Assembly (NCBI RefSeq): GCF_037975245.1
Contig: NC_092582.1
Span: 18,502,577-18,566,576 of the forward strand
Origin: Apostichopus japonicus
Taxonomy: Eukaryota; Echinodermata; Holothuroidea; Aspidochirotida; Stichopodidae
Direction of reading: 5' to 3'
DNA: 64,000 bases
The notes below the pieces were generated by a model that searched no databases, had not been told where the DNA came from, and was given only the letters and a program-made list of their open reading frames with translations. Position numbers and translations under genes: made by a program. Below, one piece after another: positions 61,201-64,000 of this stretch; position 1 is the stretch's first letter, and each line of letters opens with the position of its first letter.

Positions 61201-64000
61201 ACTTTACAATAGTCATCTGCAGCTTTGCAATGCATGCAATTACGACCTATGCTGTAAAAGGCACTTAAAAAGAGGAGAAACAGTTCTGCACTTTGGGACC
61301 ATCCTTTTTGTAATGGTATAAGTCATATACCTTTAAACTGTAGATAACATTAAGTCAATGTATCCGACCCCCCACCCTCCCCCTCCCTTTCTCCACTCTC
61401 AAAGTCAAATCCTGTTCTTAAATCTGCCATTGAAACTCTGGCACACTGCCACGTTTCTTAATAAGTTTCTTAAAATCATTTGTCCGTCCTGAAAAAAGAA
61501 CTAGCAAGAATATGTGACCCTCTCTCCCTCCGCATTTGCTTTCCGAATAAGTTGCGGTATTTTTTTCTTCGGAGCGTCCAGTTACGTTCGGCTTATCTCT
61601 CTGCTTACCGTTTACTTCCAGCCATAACGTTTTTGACTCTGAGCCGGCCTCACTGACAGCGATACACAGATATTTCCCCGAATCTCCCTCTTTAGCATTT
61701 CTGATGCTGAGCGATCCTTGCTGCAGCTGTTCGAATCTCTCATCCTGCGCTGGGTACTTCTCTCCTCCTCTGCTCCACATCACCACGGGGATCGGTACAC
61801 CGACGGCCTCACACGGTAGAACAATGTTGTCTCCCACGAGGGAACGTATGGTGGTTGGGGAGTCACCGATCCGTGGTGGAACTGACGGAGAAAAGACGAA
61901 ACAGACCATGATAATGACGACAGACAAAACCATGGTGGCTTAAGGCGTTTCATTCTGCTTCATTGACATTCCCTGTGATATAAATGCCACAGCACTTAGT
62001 ACTACAGGATCAAAAGTGGTTCTGATGACGCTCAGAAATATATAAAAGCAAACTTGTACATGTCTATTTTTGAAGTCACCATTAATTTTTCTTTTCAAAG
62101 ACATGAAGGGTTTACATACCTACATATACATGAGACTGAATTTCAGGAAGGGATACAGGGAAGCGAAAGTTTTGCAAAACAAAAAATATCATTACATCTC
62201 ACCCGAGTTCAGGGTATATAACTCCAAAAGTCAGTCCATTCTTGTTCCTCAATATGAACTGTTGTGGACTACAAAAAATTTGGTTTCCTCCTGTAAGTTT
62301 CCTTAGGTTGAGTAGTAGGGTTTTATGGGTGACTGAGTGCAGTTTCCTTTCCTTAATAAATTTCATTTGCCACTGTTAATCCTCTTTCATCATAGCACTC
62401 TTTGGTGGTTAAGTTTGCTCCTTCAACCATGTTGACTTGACCCCTATTCAGCCACTTCCACCTCCCCCCTCCCCAGCCCCACCTCCTCTGGCTGGCATAA
62501 CTACTATGTGTAATAATTCCAACAATAAATTGGAGTCCATATTGTATCCAACATTGAGTACAAACCTTTCATCTTTGAACAAAGTCTAATAAACACTGCT
62601 CTTTGCCTAAATTTCACTTTACCTTGAACATTGACTCTGAAGTTTCGGCTAATGTTGCCTGCTGGGTGTGTGGCGACGCACCGGTATAGACCAGAATCGG
62701 AGACCTGGGCCCTGGGAATATCCAACGAATCGGACATCATGAGGATCCTAGGGGTGGTGAAGGAGAGCTGGTGGCCGTCCTTGTACCAGGTGATGGTCGG
62801 TGGAGGGTAGCTGTCCACACCACAGGGCAGGGAGATGTCTTGCTTGAGGAGGACCTTGTACTCATTTTCAGCTTCGTTATCAAATTCAGGAGGGACTACA
62901 AATGGCGGATGGAAGAACAAGAAGAAGAAGAAGAAGAATTATGCGCGGGTGAAACCATTTCACGAGGAGACAAACAGAACGTGATACACCTGAATGGTGC
63001 AACTATGGTACAATGGTGCACCAATGGCGCAGCAATGGTGCAGCAATGGTGCAACTTCATCTGTCATGAATTGTATCACCGTCACTGAGGTGTTGTTTTT
63101 CTTATATTACAATCCCTTCACCTCTTGAGAGAATCCAGCAAAAATAAAATCACCGGTAAAAGTAATTGTTTTGGAAATATTAAGAATTTTTGACAACAAT
63201 TATTGCTGAAAGAGTCGATTTTAGCAATGGCATGTACGGTAGCTATTCTGCAACTTCAGAATATCGCAGGTTCCATTTCCGCTGGCTTCCAAAAACTTGC
63301 TACCTACCTATGTTACCAAACTGCAACTGCATGAAGATAAACACTCTACTGCAAGGGCTATTATACATGCTAACCGTATCAAATGCACTGTGAGAATTAC
63401 AAACCTCATCCTTGAGAGATTTTAGTATTAACTTATCAGAGGGTGGCAAGAAGACAGGAGTATGTCATCATAATAATAATAATATCATAATAATCAGCCG
63501 TTATATTTCCAACGCTTAAGCGACCACAAATGTGGTAGAAACCCGCAGAGGCATATGGATTACAACTTACACGTCGGGTGGCTTCCAATTCAACATTTTA
63601 ACTCAAATTTGGAATCTTTTCAATTTAGAAAGTCATTTCAACATAGACAACAGTCCACAATCTTTGCATAAAGGTGACCATCATTACTAACAGTATTAAG
63701 TAGGGTTTAATTAGAAACAGTATCTTTAAAGTGGAAATCTTGGAGGAGGGGGGAGGGGTGGATGAATAAACGGACAAAATAAGAGAAACATTTCATGGCT
63801 ACCAACCCAGAACGTTAAGATTGATATCCTTCCTAGCGGTCCCAGCAGAGTTAGTAATCAGGCAGCTGTAGGTCCCCGTGTCACTTCGAACCGCCGATGC
63901 GATCCTCAGCGATCCGCTGGGATTGGCAAAGTATCTCACGTCGTCCTCCGTCAGCGGCACGCCGTCCTTCGTCCACACTGTCTTCGGAGGCGGGATGCCA
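5407..64000 (-). CDS. HMCN1: Hemicentin-like extracellular matrix protein, 3' part (47 exons resolved)
   Basis: Hemicentins are giant secreted fibulin-family proteins of basement membranes and cell-cell attachment lines. From right to left the exons encode 22 Ig I-set domains, six TSP1 repeats, a nidogen G2F beta-barrel, a half-EGF exon, eight calcium-binding EGF modules and a fibulin-type C-terminus, which is the diagnostic hemicentin order. Nearly all domain boundaries are phase 1, as in the family, and every junction I joined keeps frame. All Ig Cys-Trp-Cys cores are intact. The total is about 9,190 coding bases, roughly 3,060 residues. The N-terminal VWA domain and remaining Ig domains lie beyond 64000. 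HMCN1 and HMCN2 are vertebrate paralogues, so the symbol is only approximate. Apart from the arrays and elements listed separately, the introns show no recognisable gene. Confidence 0.95.
5905..7465. repeat. 90-bp tandem repeat, about 16 copies
   Basis: The unit begins GTTCTCCATCACATAACC and repeats every 90 bases. Copies are almost identical from about 6090 to 7040 and more divergent at both edges, as expected for homogenisation in the centre. It lies in the last hemicentin intron. Because 90 is a multiple of three and the unit lacks stops in some frames, long open frames run through it on both strands; I regard them as by-products. Confidence 0.95.
7466..8656. other. Remainder of the last hemicentin intron
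   Basis: No gene recognised. It holds a poly-G run near 7680-7696 and a G-rich stretch near 7900-7935; otherwise it is AT-rich unique-looking sequence. Confidence 0.5.
8657..8855 (-). CDS. HMCN1: Hemicentin penultimate exon: first part of fibulin-type domain
   Basis: A 199-bp exon, phase 2 at its start and phase 0 at its end (GAG before GTAAGG). It encodes [19 protein letters not shown], then [20 protein letters not shown] and [20 protein letters not shown]. The Cys-rich start followed by the beta-rich segment matches the fibulin-type C-terminal module, which supports protein-protein assembly in the matrix. Confidence 0.9.
9313..10519. mobile_element. Non-autonomous hAT-like DNA transposon with 8-bp target-site duplication
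   Basis: The element proper spans 9321-10511. Its ends are inverted copies of TAGTGTTTRCACGGGT followed by GGGTACCCG-rich subterminal sequence. It is flanked on both sides by the perfect direct repeat ATAGGTTC (9313-9320 and 10512-10519). An 8-bp duplication with TAGTG-type ends is typical of the hAT superfamily. No transposase is present; the interior has four copies of a roughly 130-165-bp repeat (about 9922-10440). It sits in a hemicentin intron. Confidence 0.85.
10583..10652 (-). pseudogene. Partial duplicate of the EGF-8 exon
   Basis: About 70 bases closely match the interior of the functional EGF-8 exon. Translated on the - strand they give [20 protein letters not shown] followed by RC. 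The copy lacks the DIDEC start and loses similarity after RC, so no functional splice sites are evident. It lies 17 bases past the real exon, in the downstream intron. Confidence 0.8.
10669..10792 (-). CDS. HMCN1: Hemicentin EGF-8 (calcium-binding) and linker
   Basis: A 124-bp exon starting [12 protein letters not shown] and containing [10 protein letters not shown], the Asn-hydroxylation-type consensus, then [15 protein letters not shown]. It ends in phase 2 before GTAAGT, unlike the other EGF exons, and joins in frame to the fibulin-type exon at 8855. Confidence 0.9.
11454..11576 (-). CDS. HMCN1: Hemicentin EGF-7 (calcium-binding)
   Basis: A 123-bp phase 1-1 exon encoding [20 protein letters not shown] and [20 protein letters not shown]. 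It has six cysteines, the DIDEC calcium site and a [10 protein letters not shown] hydroxylation motif. The donor GTAGGT is slightly off consensus. Confidence 0.92.
11790..12240. repeat. Dispersed repeat with internal ~130-bp periodicity and AGGTCA motifs
   Basis: Successive copies share GGTCAAAGTCTGAAAACCT, then AACTCAAA-ACCGTAA and later AAGAACCCTATTGTTT. A related copy in the opposite orientation lies at about 16560-16810, so this is an interspersed family. It carries exact AGGTCA-A-AGGTCA direct repeats at 12012-12024 and 12156-12168. Confidence 0.75.
12241..14745. other. Hemicentin intron without recognisable genes
   Basis: AT-rich intron sequence between the EGF-6 and EGF-7 exons. It has a poly-C then poly-A run near 13082-13110, a duplicated CCATTTATGAGAGCAACCAT motif near 13284 and 13404, and a G-rich run near 14425. 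No exon with the required phase was found. Confidence 0.5.
14746..14937 (-). CDS. HMCN1: Hemicentin EGF-6 (calcium-binding) with extra two-cysteine tail
   Basis: A 192-bp phase 1-1 exon, longer than the other EGF exons (117-132 bp). It encodes [26 protein letters not shown] and [11 protein letters not shown], then an added segment containing [17 protein letters not shown]. The tail looks like the last loop of an EGF module fused into the same exon. The donor is GTTAGT. Confidence 0.9.
15470..16125. repeat. ~84-90-bp tandem repeat, about 8 copies
   Basis: The unit includes GAAGATATGGTACACATG, GACTGGTTGTGGAGTGGTG and GGGTAGAGCAGGTATTGTCA. Copies vary slightly in length and sequence. The array lies in the long intron between EGF-5 and EGF-6. 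Confidence 0.92.
16560..16810. repeat. Inverted relative of the 11.8-12.2 kb dispersed repeat
   Basis: On the - strand this shares the AGAACCCTAT, GGTCAAAGGTCA and GTCTGAAAA-type segments of the 11.8 kb copy. The exact reverse complement of the AGGTCA direct repeat is at 16599-16611. Confidence 0.65.
16811..18570. other. Intron sequence without recognisable features
   Basis: Part of the intron between EGF-5 and EGF-6. Open frames such as the one at 16929-17381 show no family similarity and have low-complexity tails. A short TA-rich run is at 17495-17530. Confidence 0.45.
18604..18940. repeat. (TA)n microsatellite in two blocks
   Basis: Almost pure TA runs at 18604-18706 and 18803-18940, separated by about 95 bases of unique sequence with several ACTAGT-like motifs. 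Such long TA runs tend to extrude cruciforms and are prone to assembly error. Confidence 0.97.
20095..20217 (-). CDS. HMCN1: Hemicentin EGF-5 (calcium-binding)
   Basis: A 123-bp phase 1-1 exon encoding [20 protein letters not shown] then [20 protein letters not shown]. It has six cysteines and the [10 protein letters not shown] consensus. The acceptor is TTTACATAG and the donor GTAAGA. Confidence 0.93.
21189..21320 (-). CDS. HMCN1: Hemicentin EGF-4 (calcium-binding)
   Basis: A 132-bp phase 1-1 exon starting [12 protein letters not shown], then [14 protein letters not shown] and FDAARNGSC. The spacing between the fifth and sixth cysteines resembles EGF-2 (a CxxxC rather than CxC pair), so the two share a subtype. 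Confidence 0.92.
   Translation of the reverse strand: MLMSVQRMSTTADRIRYAGIHGDITPVSTTARRDLMRHEMGPV
22064..22183 (-). CDS. HMCN1: Hemicentin EGF-3 (calcium-binding)
   Basis: A 120-bp phase 1-1 exon encoding [20 protein letters not shown] then [19 protein letters not shown]. Canonical calcium site and [10 protein letters not shown] motif; donor GTGAGT. Confidence 0.93.
22765..24455. repeat. 32-bp minisatellite, about 52 copies, strand-asymmetric
   Basis: The unit is CCTCATCCTACCC(T/C)-CCGTCTCCTGCCCCCAT with a few point variants, repeated for about 1.69 kb. It is almost all pyrimidine on the + strand and purine on the transcribed-RNA (-) sense. It lies in the intron between EGF-2 and EGF-3. Because 32 is not a multiple of three and the unit lacks stops on the + strand, two very long overlapping open frames (593 and 587 codons) appear there; these are artefacts of the array. 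Confidence 0.96.
24782..24913 (-). CDS. HMCN1: Hemicentin EGF-2 (calcium-binding)
   Basis: A 132-bp phase 1-1 exon encoding [20 protein letters not shown] then [20 protein letters not shown] and SRC. The donor GTCAGT is weaker than usual, but the frame and phase fit only here. Confidence 0.9.
   Translation of the reverse strand, partial: TLTNAKSVTAVACLLTDAGTPSARSVVFRLVPPVWRTDQGHDV
24914..25995. other. Intron sequence without recognisable features
   Basis: AT-rich intron between EGF-1 and EGF-2. No exon-like segment or known repeat was recognised. Confidence 0.45.
25996..26556. repeat. 35-bp tandem repeat, about 16 copies
   Basis: The unit is CTACCTATCTACGTGCTCAT-GGGCTCACCAGACGT with occasional shortened or lengthened copies. 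On the - (transcript) strand nearly every unit contains CTGGTGAGC, a good match to a 5' splice site. It lies in the intron after EGF-1. Confidence 0.95.
26894..27010 (-). CDS. HMCN1: Hemicentin EGF-1 (calcium-binding)
   Basis: A 117-bp phase 1-1 exon encoding [20 protein letters not shown] then [18 protein letters not shown]. It has the DVDEC calcium site and [10 protein letters not shown] motif. The acceptor is CTTACAG and the donor GTAAAA. Confidence 0.93.
   Translation of the reverse strand, partial: TSTSVKTVLAPTAAPTIRAVMSVPVRVAGNVPWIKKTV
27291..27353 (-). CDS. HMCN1: Hemicentin half-EGF micro-exon between G2F and EGF-1
   Basis: A 63-bp phase 1-1 exon, too short to stand out as an open frame. 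It encodes [20 protein letters not shown] plus RG. Hemicentins have a matching CPxGFxL...C segment between the nidogen domain and the first full EGF. It is flanked by TCTACAG and GTAAGT and keeps frame on both sides. Confidence 0.88.
27872..27910 (+). ncRNA. Hammerhead-ribozyme-like motif (possible Penelope-type remnant)
   Basis: CTGAGGA (27876-27882) is followed by a 6-bp stem, GATCCT with AGGATC closed by GCT, then GAAACGTC (27899-27906). GCCT before the core can pair with GGGC after GTC. This matches the hammerhead core CUGANGA / GAAA / GUC with a minimal helix III. One extra A (27883) sits between the core and helix II, so activity is uncertain. Penelope-like retroelements commonly carry such motifs. 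Confidence 0.4.
28324..28680 (-). CDS. HMCN1: Hemicentin nidogen G2F domain, exon 3
   Basis: A 357-bp phase 1-1 exon and the largest in the window. It encodes [20 protein letters not shown], then [26 protein letters not shown] and [20 protein letters not shown]. The beta-barrel repeats and the [18 protein letters not shown] ending match the G2F domain, which in nidogen binds perlecan and collagen IV. Confidence 0.92.
29100..29148. repeat. TA-rich microsatellite
   Basis: ATATATCT and TA dinucleotide repeats in the intron between the second and third G2F exons. Confidence 0.85.
29495..29551 (-). pseudogene. Decayed copy of the 3' end of G2F exon 2
   Basis: On the - strand this reads [15 protein letters not shown] followed by a donor-like GTTAGT, closely matching the end of the real exon at 29672 ([15 protein letters not shown]). 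It has several substitutions. It lies in the next intron, about 120 bases past the real donor. Confidence 0.75.
29672..29809 (-). CDS. HMCN1: Hemicentin nidogen G2F domain, exon 2
   Basis: A 138-bp phase 1-1 exon encoding [20 protein letters not shown] then [20 protein letters not shown] and EVSFASG. The Tyr/Phe-rich [14 protein letters not shown] segment is characteristic of the start of the hemicentin G2F barrel. Donor GTATGT. No long open frame marks it; it was found from splice sites and similarity. Confidence 0.88.
29884..29972 (-). pseudogene. Duplicate of the 5' splice-acceptor edge of G2F exon 2
   Basis: This copies, 108 bases away, the segment spanning the intron end and first ~10 codons of the exon ([11 protein letters not shown] on the - strand, with a TTGCAG acceptor). 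The coding part then diverges and no donor follows, so it would not form a normal exon. Confidence 0.75.
30021..30140. repeat. Dispersed CTGCAG-rich repeat, copy 1
   Basis: This shares GCTGCAGCAT, GCTCACACAATAG-type and GCAGCTGCTGCAG segments in the same order with 53833-53968, indicating an interspersed repeat family of unknown class. Confidence 0.6.
30657..30803 (-). CDS. HMCN1: Hemicentin exon linking TSP1-6 to the G2F domain
   Basis: A 147-bp phase 1-1 exon encoding [20 protein letters not shown] then [20 protein letters not shown] and [10 protein letters not shown]. The [13 protein letters not shown] motif marks the start of the nidogen-like domain of hemicentins. It contains one NIS sequon. 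Donor GTGAGG. Confidence 0.92.
31188..31358 (-). CDS. HMCN1: Hemicentin TSP1 repeat 6
   Basis: A 171-bp phase 1-1 exon encoding [20 protein letters not shown], then [18 protein letters not shown] and [10 protein letters not shown]. It has six cysteines, the WxxWSSW tryptophan ladder for C-mannosylation, and CSATCGES in place of the CSxTC motif needed for O-fucosylation. Confidence 0.94.
32012..32185 (-). CDS. HMCN1: Hemicentin TSP1 repeat 5
   Basis: A 174-bp phase 1-1 exon, three bases longer than the other five. It encodes [40 protein letters not shown] and [14 protein letters not shown] replaces the usual CGxG. A CAT/CAC microsatellite begins only about 22 bases upstream of its acceptor. 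Confidence 0.93.
32208..32578. repeat. CAT/CAC (ATG/GTG) trinucleotide repeat
   Basis: About 370 bases of mixed CAT, CAC and CCA triplets. Open frames of poly-His, poly-Met/Val or similar in several frames are products of the repeat. It lies at the 3' end of the intron before the TSP1-5 exon. Confidence 0.97.
33071..33137. repeat. Perfect 32-bp inverted repeat with 3-base loop
   Basis: The left arm (33071-33102) starts AAACAGATTGTTATTTTCTG and the right arm (33106-33137) is its exact reverse complement; the loop is GAT. It lies in the intron 109 bases past the TSP1-4 donor, so the pre-mRNA would carry a long perfect hairpin. Confidence 0.97.
33246..33416 (-). CDS. HMCN1: Hemicentin TSP1 repeat 4
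   Basis: A 171-bp phase 1-1 exon encoding [39 protein letters not shown] and [10 protein letters not shown]. It keeps the six-cysteine TSP1 pattern. FSQW replaces the first Trp of the WxxW pair. Confidence 0.94.
34030..34200 (-). CDS. HMCN1: Hemicentin TSP1 repeat 3
   Basis: A 171-bp phase 1-1 exon encoding [39 protein letters not shown] and [11 protein letters not shown]. The WGQWHAW ladder and CSKTCGEG O-fucosylation motif are intact. Confidence 0.94.
35129..35299 (-). CDS. HMCN1: Hemicentin TSP1 repeat 2
   Basis: A 171-bp phase 1-1 exon encoding [39 protein letters not shown] and [10 protein letters not shown]. Six cysteines and CSVTCGSG are present. It was found from splice sites (TCAATAG acceptor, GTGAGT donor) rather than a long open frame. 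Confidence 0.93.
35968..36138 (-). CDS. HMCN1: Hemicentin TSP1 repeat 1
   Basis: A 171-bp phase 1-1 exon encoding [39 protein letters not shown] and RSCELAMCP. It marks the switch from Ig domains to TSP1 repeats. CDATC departs from the CSxTC O-fucosylation consensus. Confidence 0.94.
36837..37106 (-). CDS. HMCN1: Hemicentin Ig domain 22 (last Ig)
   Basis: A 270-bp phase 1-1 exon encoding [39 protein letters not shown] and [14 protein letters not shown]. The I-set core LDC...VRW...DTGAYIC is intact; the N-terminal strand has an NTT sequon. Confidence 0.94.
37205..38370. repeat. 72-80-bp tandem repeat, about 15 copies
   Basis: The unit contains GGCTGTCTTATGATCCACAC, GATATCTAAATGATACAACT and GTCTTATGATCCAA. 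Two length variants differ by a CATGAGC-type insertion. The array fills the intron between Ig-21 and Ig-22 and ends about 15 bases from the Ig-21 second-exon donor. Confidence 0.95.
38386..38470 (-). CDS. HMCN1: Hemicentin Ig domain 21, second exon
   Basis: An 85-bp exon (phase 0 start, phase 1 end) encoding [20 protein letters not shown] then AEAMLSIK. It supplies the F and G strands (DSGAYKC). Acceptor TTTACAG, donor GTAAGT. It was found from splice sites; no long open frame marks it. Confidence 0.9.
38471..39633. other. Intron inside Ig domain 21
   Basis: About 1.16 kb of ordinary AT-rich intron. It contains a few repeated CAGTGGCAC units near 38660. No gene or element was recognised. Confidence 0.5.
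39634..39821 (-). CDS. HMCN1: Hemicentin Ig domain 21, first exon
   Basis: A 188-bp exon (phase 1 start, phase 0 end) encoding [40 protein letters not shown] and GSLMIHNTL. It supplies strands A to E with B-strand Cys and C-strand Trp. The donor GTAAGC follows CTA. Confidence 0.92.
40169..40300 (-). CDS. HMCN1: Hemicentin Ig domain 20, second exon
   Basis: A 132-bp phase 1-1 exon encoding [20 protein letters not shown] then [20 protein letters not shown] and LVRG. It completes the domain with the F-strand YRC. Acceptor CACCCAAG, donor GTGAGC. Confidence 0.92.
40301..41219. other. Intron inside Ig domain 20
   Basis: About 0.92 kb. It contains a duplicated CCCATCC/CCTGCCAC segment near 41080-41150; nothing else was recognised. 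Confidence 0.45.
41220..41351 (-). CDS. HMCN1: Hemicentin Ig domain 20, first exon
   Basis: A 132-bp phase 1-1 exon encoding [40 protein letters not shown] and TEIR. The intron falls just after the C strand, as in Ig domain 5. Donor GTATGT. Confidence 0.92.
41600..41905. repeat. Probable interspersed repeat fragment
   Basis: A block more GC-rich than its surroundings at both ends (GGGCGGCACCGGGCGGC on the left, TCTGCCCGGCACTCA on the right) in the intron before Ig-20. The composition suggests an inserted element. No inverted ends or target-site duplication could be established. Confidence 0.3.
42168..42249 (-). CDS. HMCN1: Hemicentin Ig domain 19, second exon
   Basis: An 82-bp exon (phase 0 start, phase 1 end) encoding [20 protein letters not shown] then QIEVTVNG. 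It holds the F-strand DAGTYLC. Acceptor TTGTTTAG, donor GTAAGT. It was found from splice sites only. Confidence 0.9.
42250..43274. other. Intron inside Ig domain 19
   Basis: About 1.0 kb of AT-rich sequence. A stretch at 42730-42850 repeats GTGCCC/GGGCAC-like words, and pyrimidine-rich CCCTCCC words occur near 43200. No gene was recognised. Confidence 0.45.
43275..43462 (-). CDS. HMCN1: Hemicentin Ig domain 19, first exon
   Basis: A 188-bp exon (phase 1 start, phase 0 end) encoding [40 protein letters not shown] and GSLTIASSV. It has the same length and phases as the first exon of Ig-21, suggesting a shared ancestral intron position. Donor GTAAAT. Confidence 0.92.
43861..44133 (-). CDS. HMCN1: Hemicentin Ig domain 18
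   Basis: A 273-bp phase 1-1 exon encoding [40 protein letters not shown] and [19 protein letters not shown]. Core Cys-Trp-Cys intact. Donor GTGGGT. Confidence 0.94.
44230..46230. repeat. ~20-bp repeat array with 181-bp higher-order period
   Basis: The basic words are ACTAATCTTGTACTGAGAG and ACCAATCTAATACTGAGAG. AGACAGTGTT recurs at 45201, 45382, 45563 and 45744, exactly 181 bases apart. A simpler ~41-bp period runs from about 45860 to 46150. The array lies in the intron between Ig-17 and Ig-18. Confidence 0.95.
46438..46707 (-). CDS. HMCN1: Hemicentin Ig domain 17
   Basis: A 270-bp phase 1-1 exon encoding [40 protein letters not shown] and [18 protein letters not shown]. Core residues intact. 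The A-strand region is unusually rich in Ile and Thr. Confidence 0.94.
46872..46999 (-). CDS. HMCN1: Hemicentin Ig domain 16, second exon
   Basis: A 128-bp exon (phase 2 start, phase 1 end) encoding [20 protein letters not shown] then [20 protein letters not shown] and VQG. It supplies strands D to G (DGGLYEC). Acceptor TTGTCGTAG, donor GTAAGA. It was found from splice sites. Confidence 0.9.
47373..47517 (-). CDS. HMCN1: Hemicentin Ig domain 16, first exon
   Basis: A 145-bp exon (phase 1 start, phase 2 end) encoding [40 protein letters not shown] and ITLTNDR. The intron position differs from those of Ig-5, -19, -20 and -21. Donor GTACTC is weak, but the joined 273-bp domain is in frame. Confidence 0.88.
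47565..47930. repeat. ~118-bp tandem repeat, three copies
   Basis: Each copy has GGAGATATATGCCCATGG, GGCAAGAAGTGGAAGGGAGG and GGTAGAGAGATAGGTGCCCA. It lies in the intron between Ig-15 and Ig-16, starting about 50 bases upstream of the Ig-16 acceptor. Confidence 0.85.
48097..48378 (-). CDS. HMCN1: Hemicentin Ig domain 15
   Basis: A 282-bp phase 1-1 exon encoding [40 protein letters not shown] and [16 protein letters not shown]. Core intact. An RGD tripeptide lies just before the F-strand Cys, where DSGxYxC is usual. It has an NMT sequon. Confidence 0.94.
48941..49252 (-). CDS. HMCN1: Hemicentin Ig domain 14
   Basis: A 312-bp phase 1-1 exon and the longest Ig exon here. It has an extended N-terminal segment, [20 protein letters not shown], then [20 protein letters not shown] and [20 protein letters not shown]. 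Two NxT sequons (NVT, NAT) are present. Confidence 0.93.
49938..50222 (-). CDS. HMCN1: Hemicentin Ig domain 13
   Basis: A 285-bp phase 1-1 exon encoding [40 protein letters not shown] and [19 protein letters not shown]. Core intact. It ends in A before GTAAGT rather than the usual G. Confidence 0.94.
51051..51320 (-). CDS. HMCN1: Hemicentin Ig domain 12
   Basis: A 270-bp phase 1-1 exon encoding [40 protein letters not shown] and [18 protein letters not shown]. It has NYT and NDS sequons around the F-G region. Donor GTGAGT. Confidence 0.94.
51875..52147 (-). CDS. HMCN1: Hemicentin Ig domain 11
   Basis: A 273-bp phase 1-1 exon encoding [40 protein letters not shown] and [19 protein letters not shown]. 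Core intact. Donor GTGAGG. Confidence 0.94.
52183..52219. repeat. (TA)n microsatellite
   Basis: A short pure TA run in the intron between Ig-10 and Ig-11, 36 bases upstream of the Ig-11 acceptor. Confidence 0.9.
52809..53084 (-). CDS. HMCN1: Hemicentin Ig domain 10
   Basis: A 276-bp phase 1-1 exon encoding [40 protein letters not shown] and [19 protein letters not shown]. Core intact. Donor GTAAGA. Confidence 0.94.
53287..53571 (-). CDS. HMCN1: Hemicentin Ig domain 9
   Basis: A 285-bp phase 1-1 exon encoding [40 protein letters not shown] and [17 protein letters not shown]. The in-frame start at the TCTCTTCAG acceptor adds about 30 residues before the first Met of the open frame; these complete strands A and B. 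Confidence 0.92.
53833..53968. repeat. Dispersed CTGCAG-rich repeat, copy 2
   Basis: Collinear with 30021-30140 (GGCTGCAGCAT, CACACAATAG and CTGCAGCTGCTGCAG in order, same orientation). Confidence 0.6.
54129..54404 (-). CDS. HMCN1: Hemicentin Ig domain 8
   Basis: A 276-bp phase 1-1 exon encoding [40 protein letters not shown] and [18 protein letters not shown]. Core intact. It ends ACA T before GTGAGT, so the split codon starts with T. Confidence 0.94.
54964..55236 (-). CDS. HMCN1: Hemicentin Ig domain 7
   Basis: A 273-bp phase 1-1 exon encoding [40 protein letters not shown] and [18 protein letters not shown]. Core intact. Donor GTGAGT. Confidence 0.94.
55237..56026. other. Intron between Ig-6 and Ig-7
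   Basis: About 0.79 kb of AT-rich sequence; no element or exon was recognised. Confidence 0.5.
56027..56302 (-). CDS. HMCN1: Hemicentin Ig domain 6
   Basis: A 276-bp phase 1-1 exon encoding [40 protein letters not shown] and [19 protein letters not shown]. Core intact, with an NRT sequon in strand G. Donor GTGATA is weak. Confidence 0.93.
56396..56976. repeat. Tandem duplication, two ~290-bp copies
   Basis: Copies at 56396-56690 and 56694-56976 share CTCTTTCTTCAA, GATATCACATGGCAACTCTT, TCTACTACGCACAGCATTG and GGACAGACAGACAGA. They differ by many substitutions and small indels. The second copy ends about 50 bases from the Ig-5 second-exon donor. Confidence 0.85.
57025..57189 (-). CDS. HMCN1: Hemicentin Ig domain 5, second exon
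   Basis: A 165-bp phase 1-1 exon encoding [40 protein letters not shown] and [11 protein letters not shown]. It supplies the F-strand Cys (MAHYYC). Acceptor TTAATCTCAG, donor GTAAAC. It joins in frame to the exon ending at 59296 across the 2.1-kb intron filled by the donor-site array. Confidence 0.93.
57305..59340 (-). repeat. 42/49-bp array containing about 40 copies of an exon end plus 5' splice site
   Basis: Each unit, read on the - strand, carries CCACCATCAGTTGGTATATG or its TTTATG variant, then GGTAAGTTGTTGTGTGTT. The first part is the coding end of Ig-5's first exon (ATISWYM) and the second is its splice donor. Units are 49 bp, or 42 bp where CACCAGC is missing. The array is continuous with the real exon at 59296 and runs almost to the next exon. 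Short 60-codon open frames through it are not genes. Confidence 0.95.
59296..59427 (-). CDS. HMCN1: Hemicentin Ig domain 5, first exon
   Basis: A 132-bp phase 1-1 exon encoding [20 protein letters not shown] then [18 protein letters not shown]. It supplies the B-strand Cys and C-strand Trp. I place its end at the first GTAAGTTG (59295-59288 on the - strand), which gives a normal 99-codon domain with the exon at 57025. Use of the next two donors would add 14 or 28 codons in frame. Confidence 0.88.
59428..60215. other. Intron between Ig-4 and Ig-5
   Basis: About 0.79 kb of AT-rich sequence; nothing recognised. Confidence 0.5.
60216..60491 (-). CDS. HMCN1: Hemicentin Ig domain 4
   Basis: A 276-bp phase 1-1 exon encoding [40 protein letters not shown] and [18 protein letters not shown]. 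Core intact. The start is the TTGAAAAG acceptor, upstream of the first Met. Confidence 0.93.
60492..61608. other. Intron between Ig-3 and Ig-4
   Basis: About 1.1 kb of AT-rich sequence with a poly-G run near 61084-61094; nothing else recognised. Confidence 0.5.
61609..61881 (-). CDS. HMCN1: Hemicentin Ig domain 3
   Basis: A 273-bp phase 1-1 exon encoding [40 protein letters not shown] and [19 protein letters not shown]. Core intact. Donor GTAAGC. Confidence 0.94.
62623..62895 (-). CDS. HMCN1: Hemicentin Ig domain 2
   Basis: A 273-bp phase 1-1 exon encoding [40 protein letters not shown] and [19 protein letters not shown]. Core intact, NIS sequon in strand G. Acceptor TTTGTAG, donor GTAAAG. 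Confidence 0.94.
62896..63806. other. Intron between Ig-1 and Ig-2
   Basis: About 0.91 kb. It contains a GAA/AAG run near 62913-62938 and several AATGGTGCA-type repeats near 62993-63052. No exon was recognised. Confidence 0.5.
63807..64000 (-). CDS. HMCN1: Hemicentin Ig domain 1 of the window (5' end truncated by the edge)
   Basis: At least 194 bp of an exon that continues beyond 64000. It encodes [39 protein letters not shown] and [17 protein letters not shown]. The B-strand Cys lies outside the window. The donor is taken as GTTGGT after CTG G to keep the phase-1 pattern; it is weak, so the end could shift by a few bases. Confidence 0.85.
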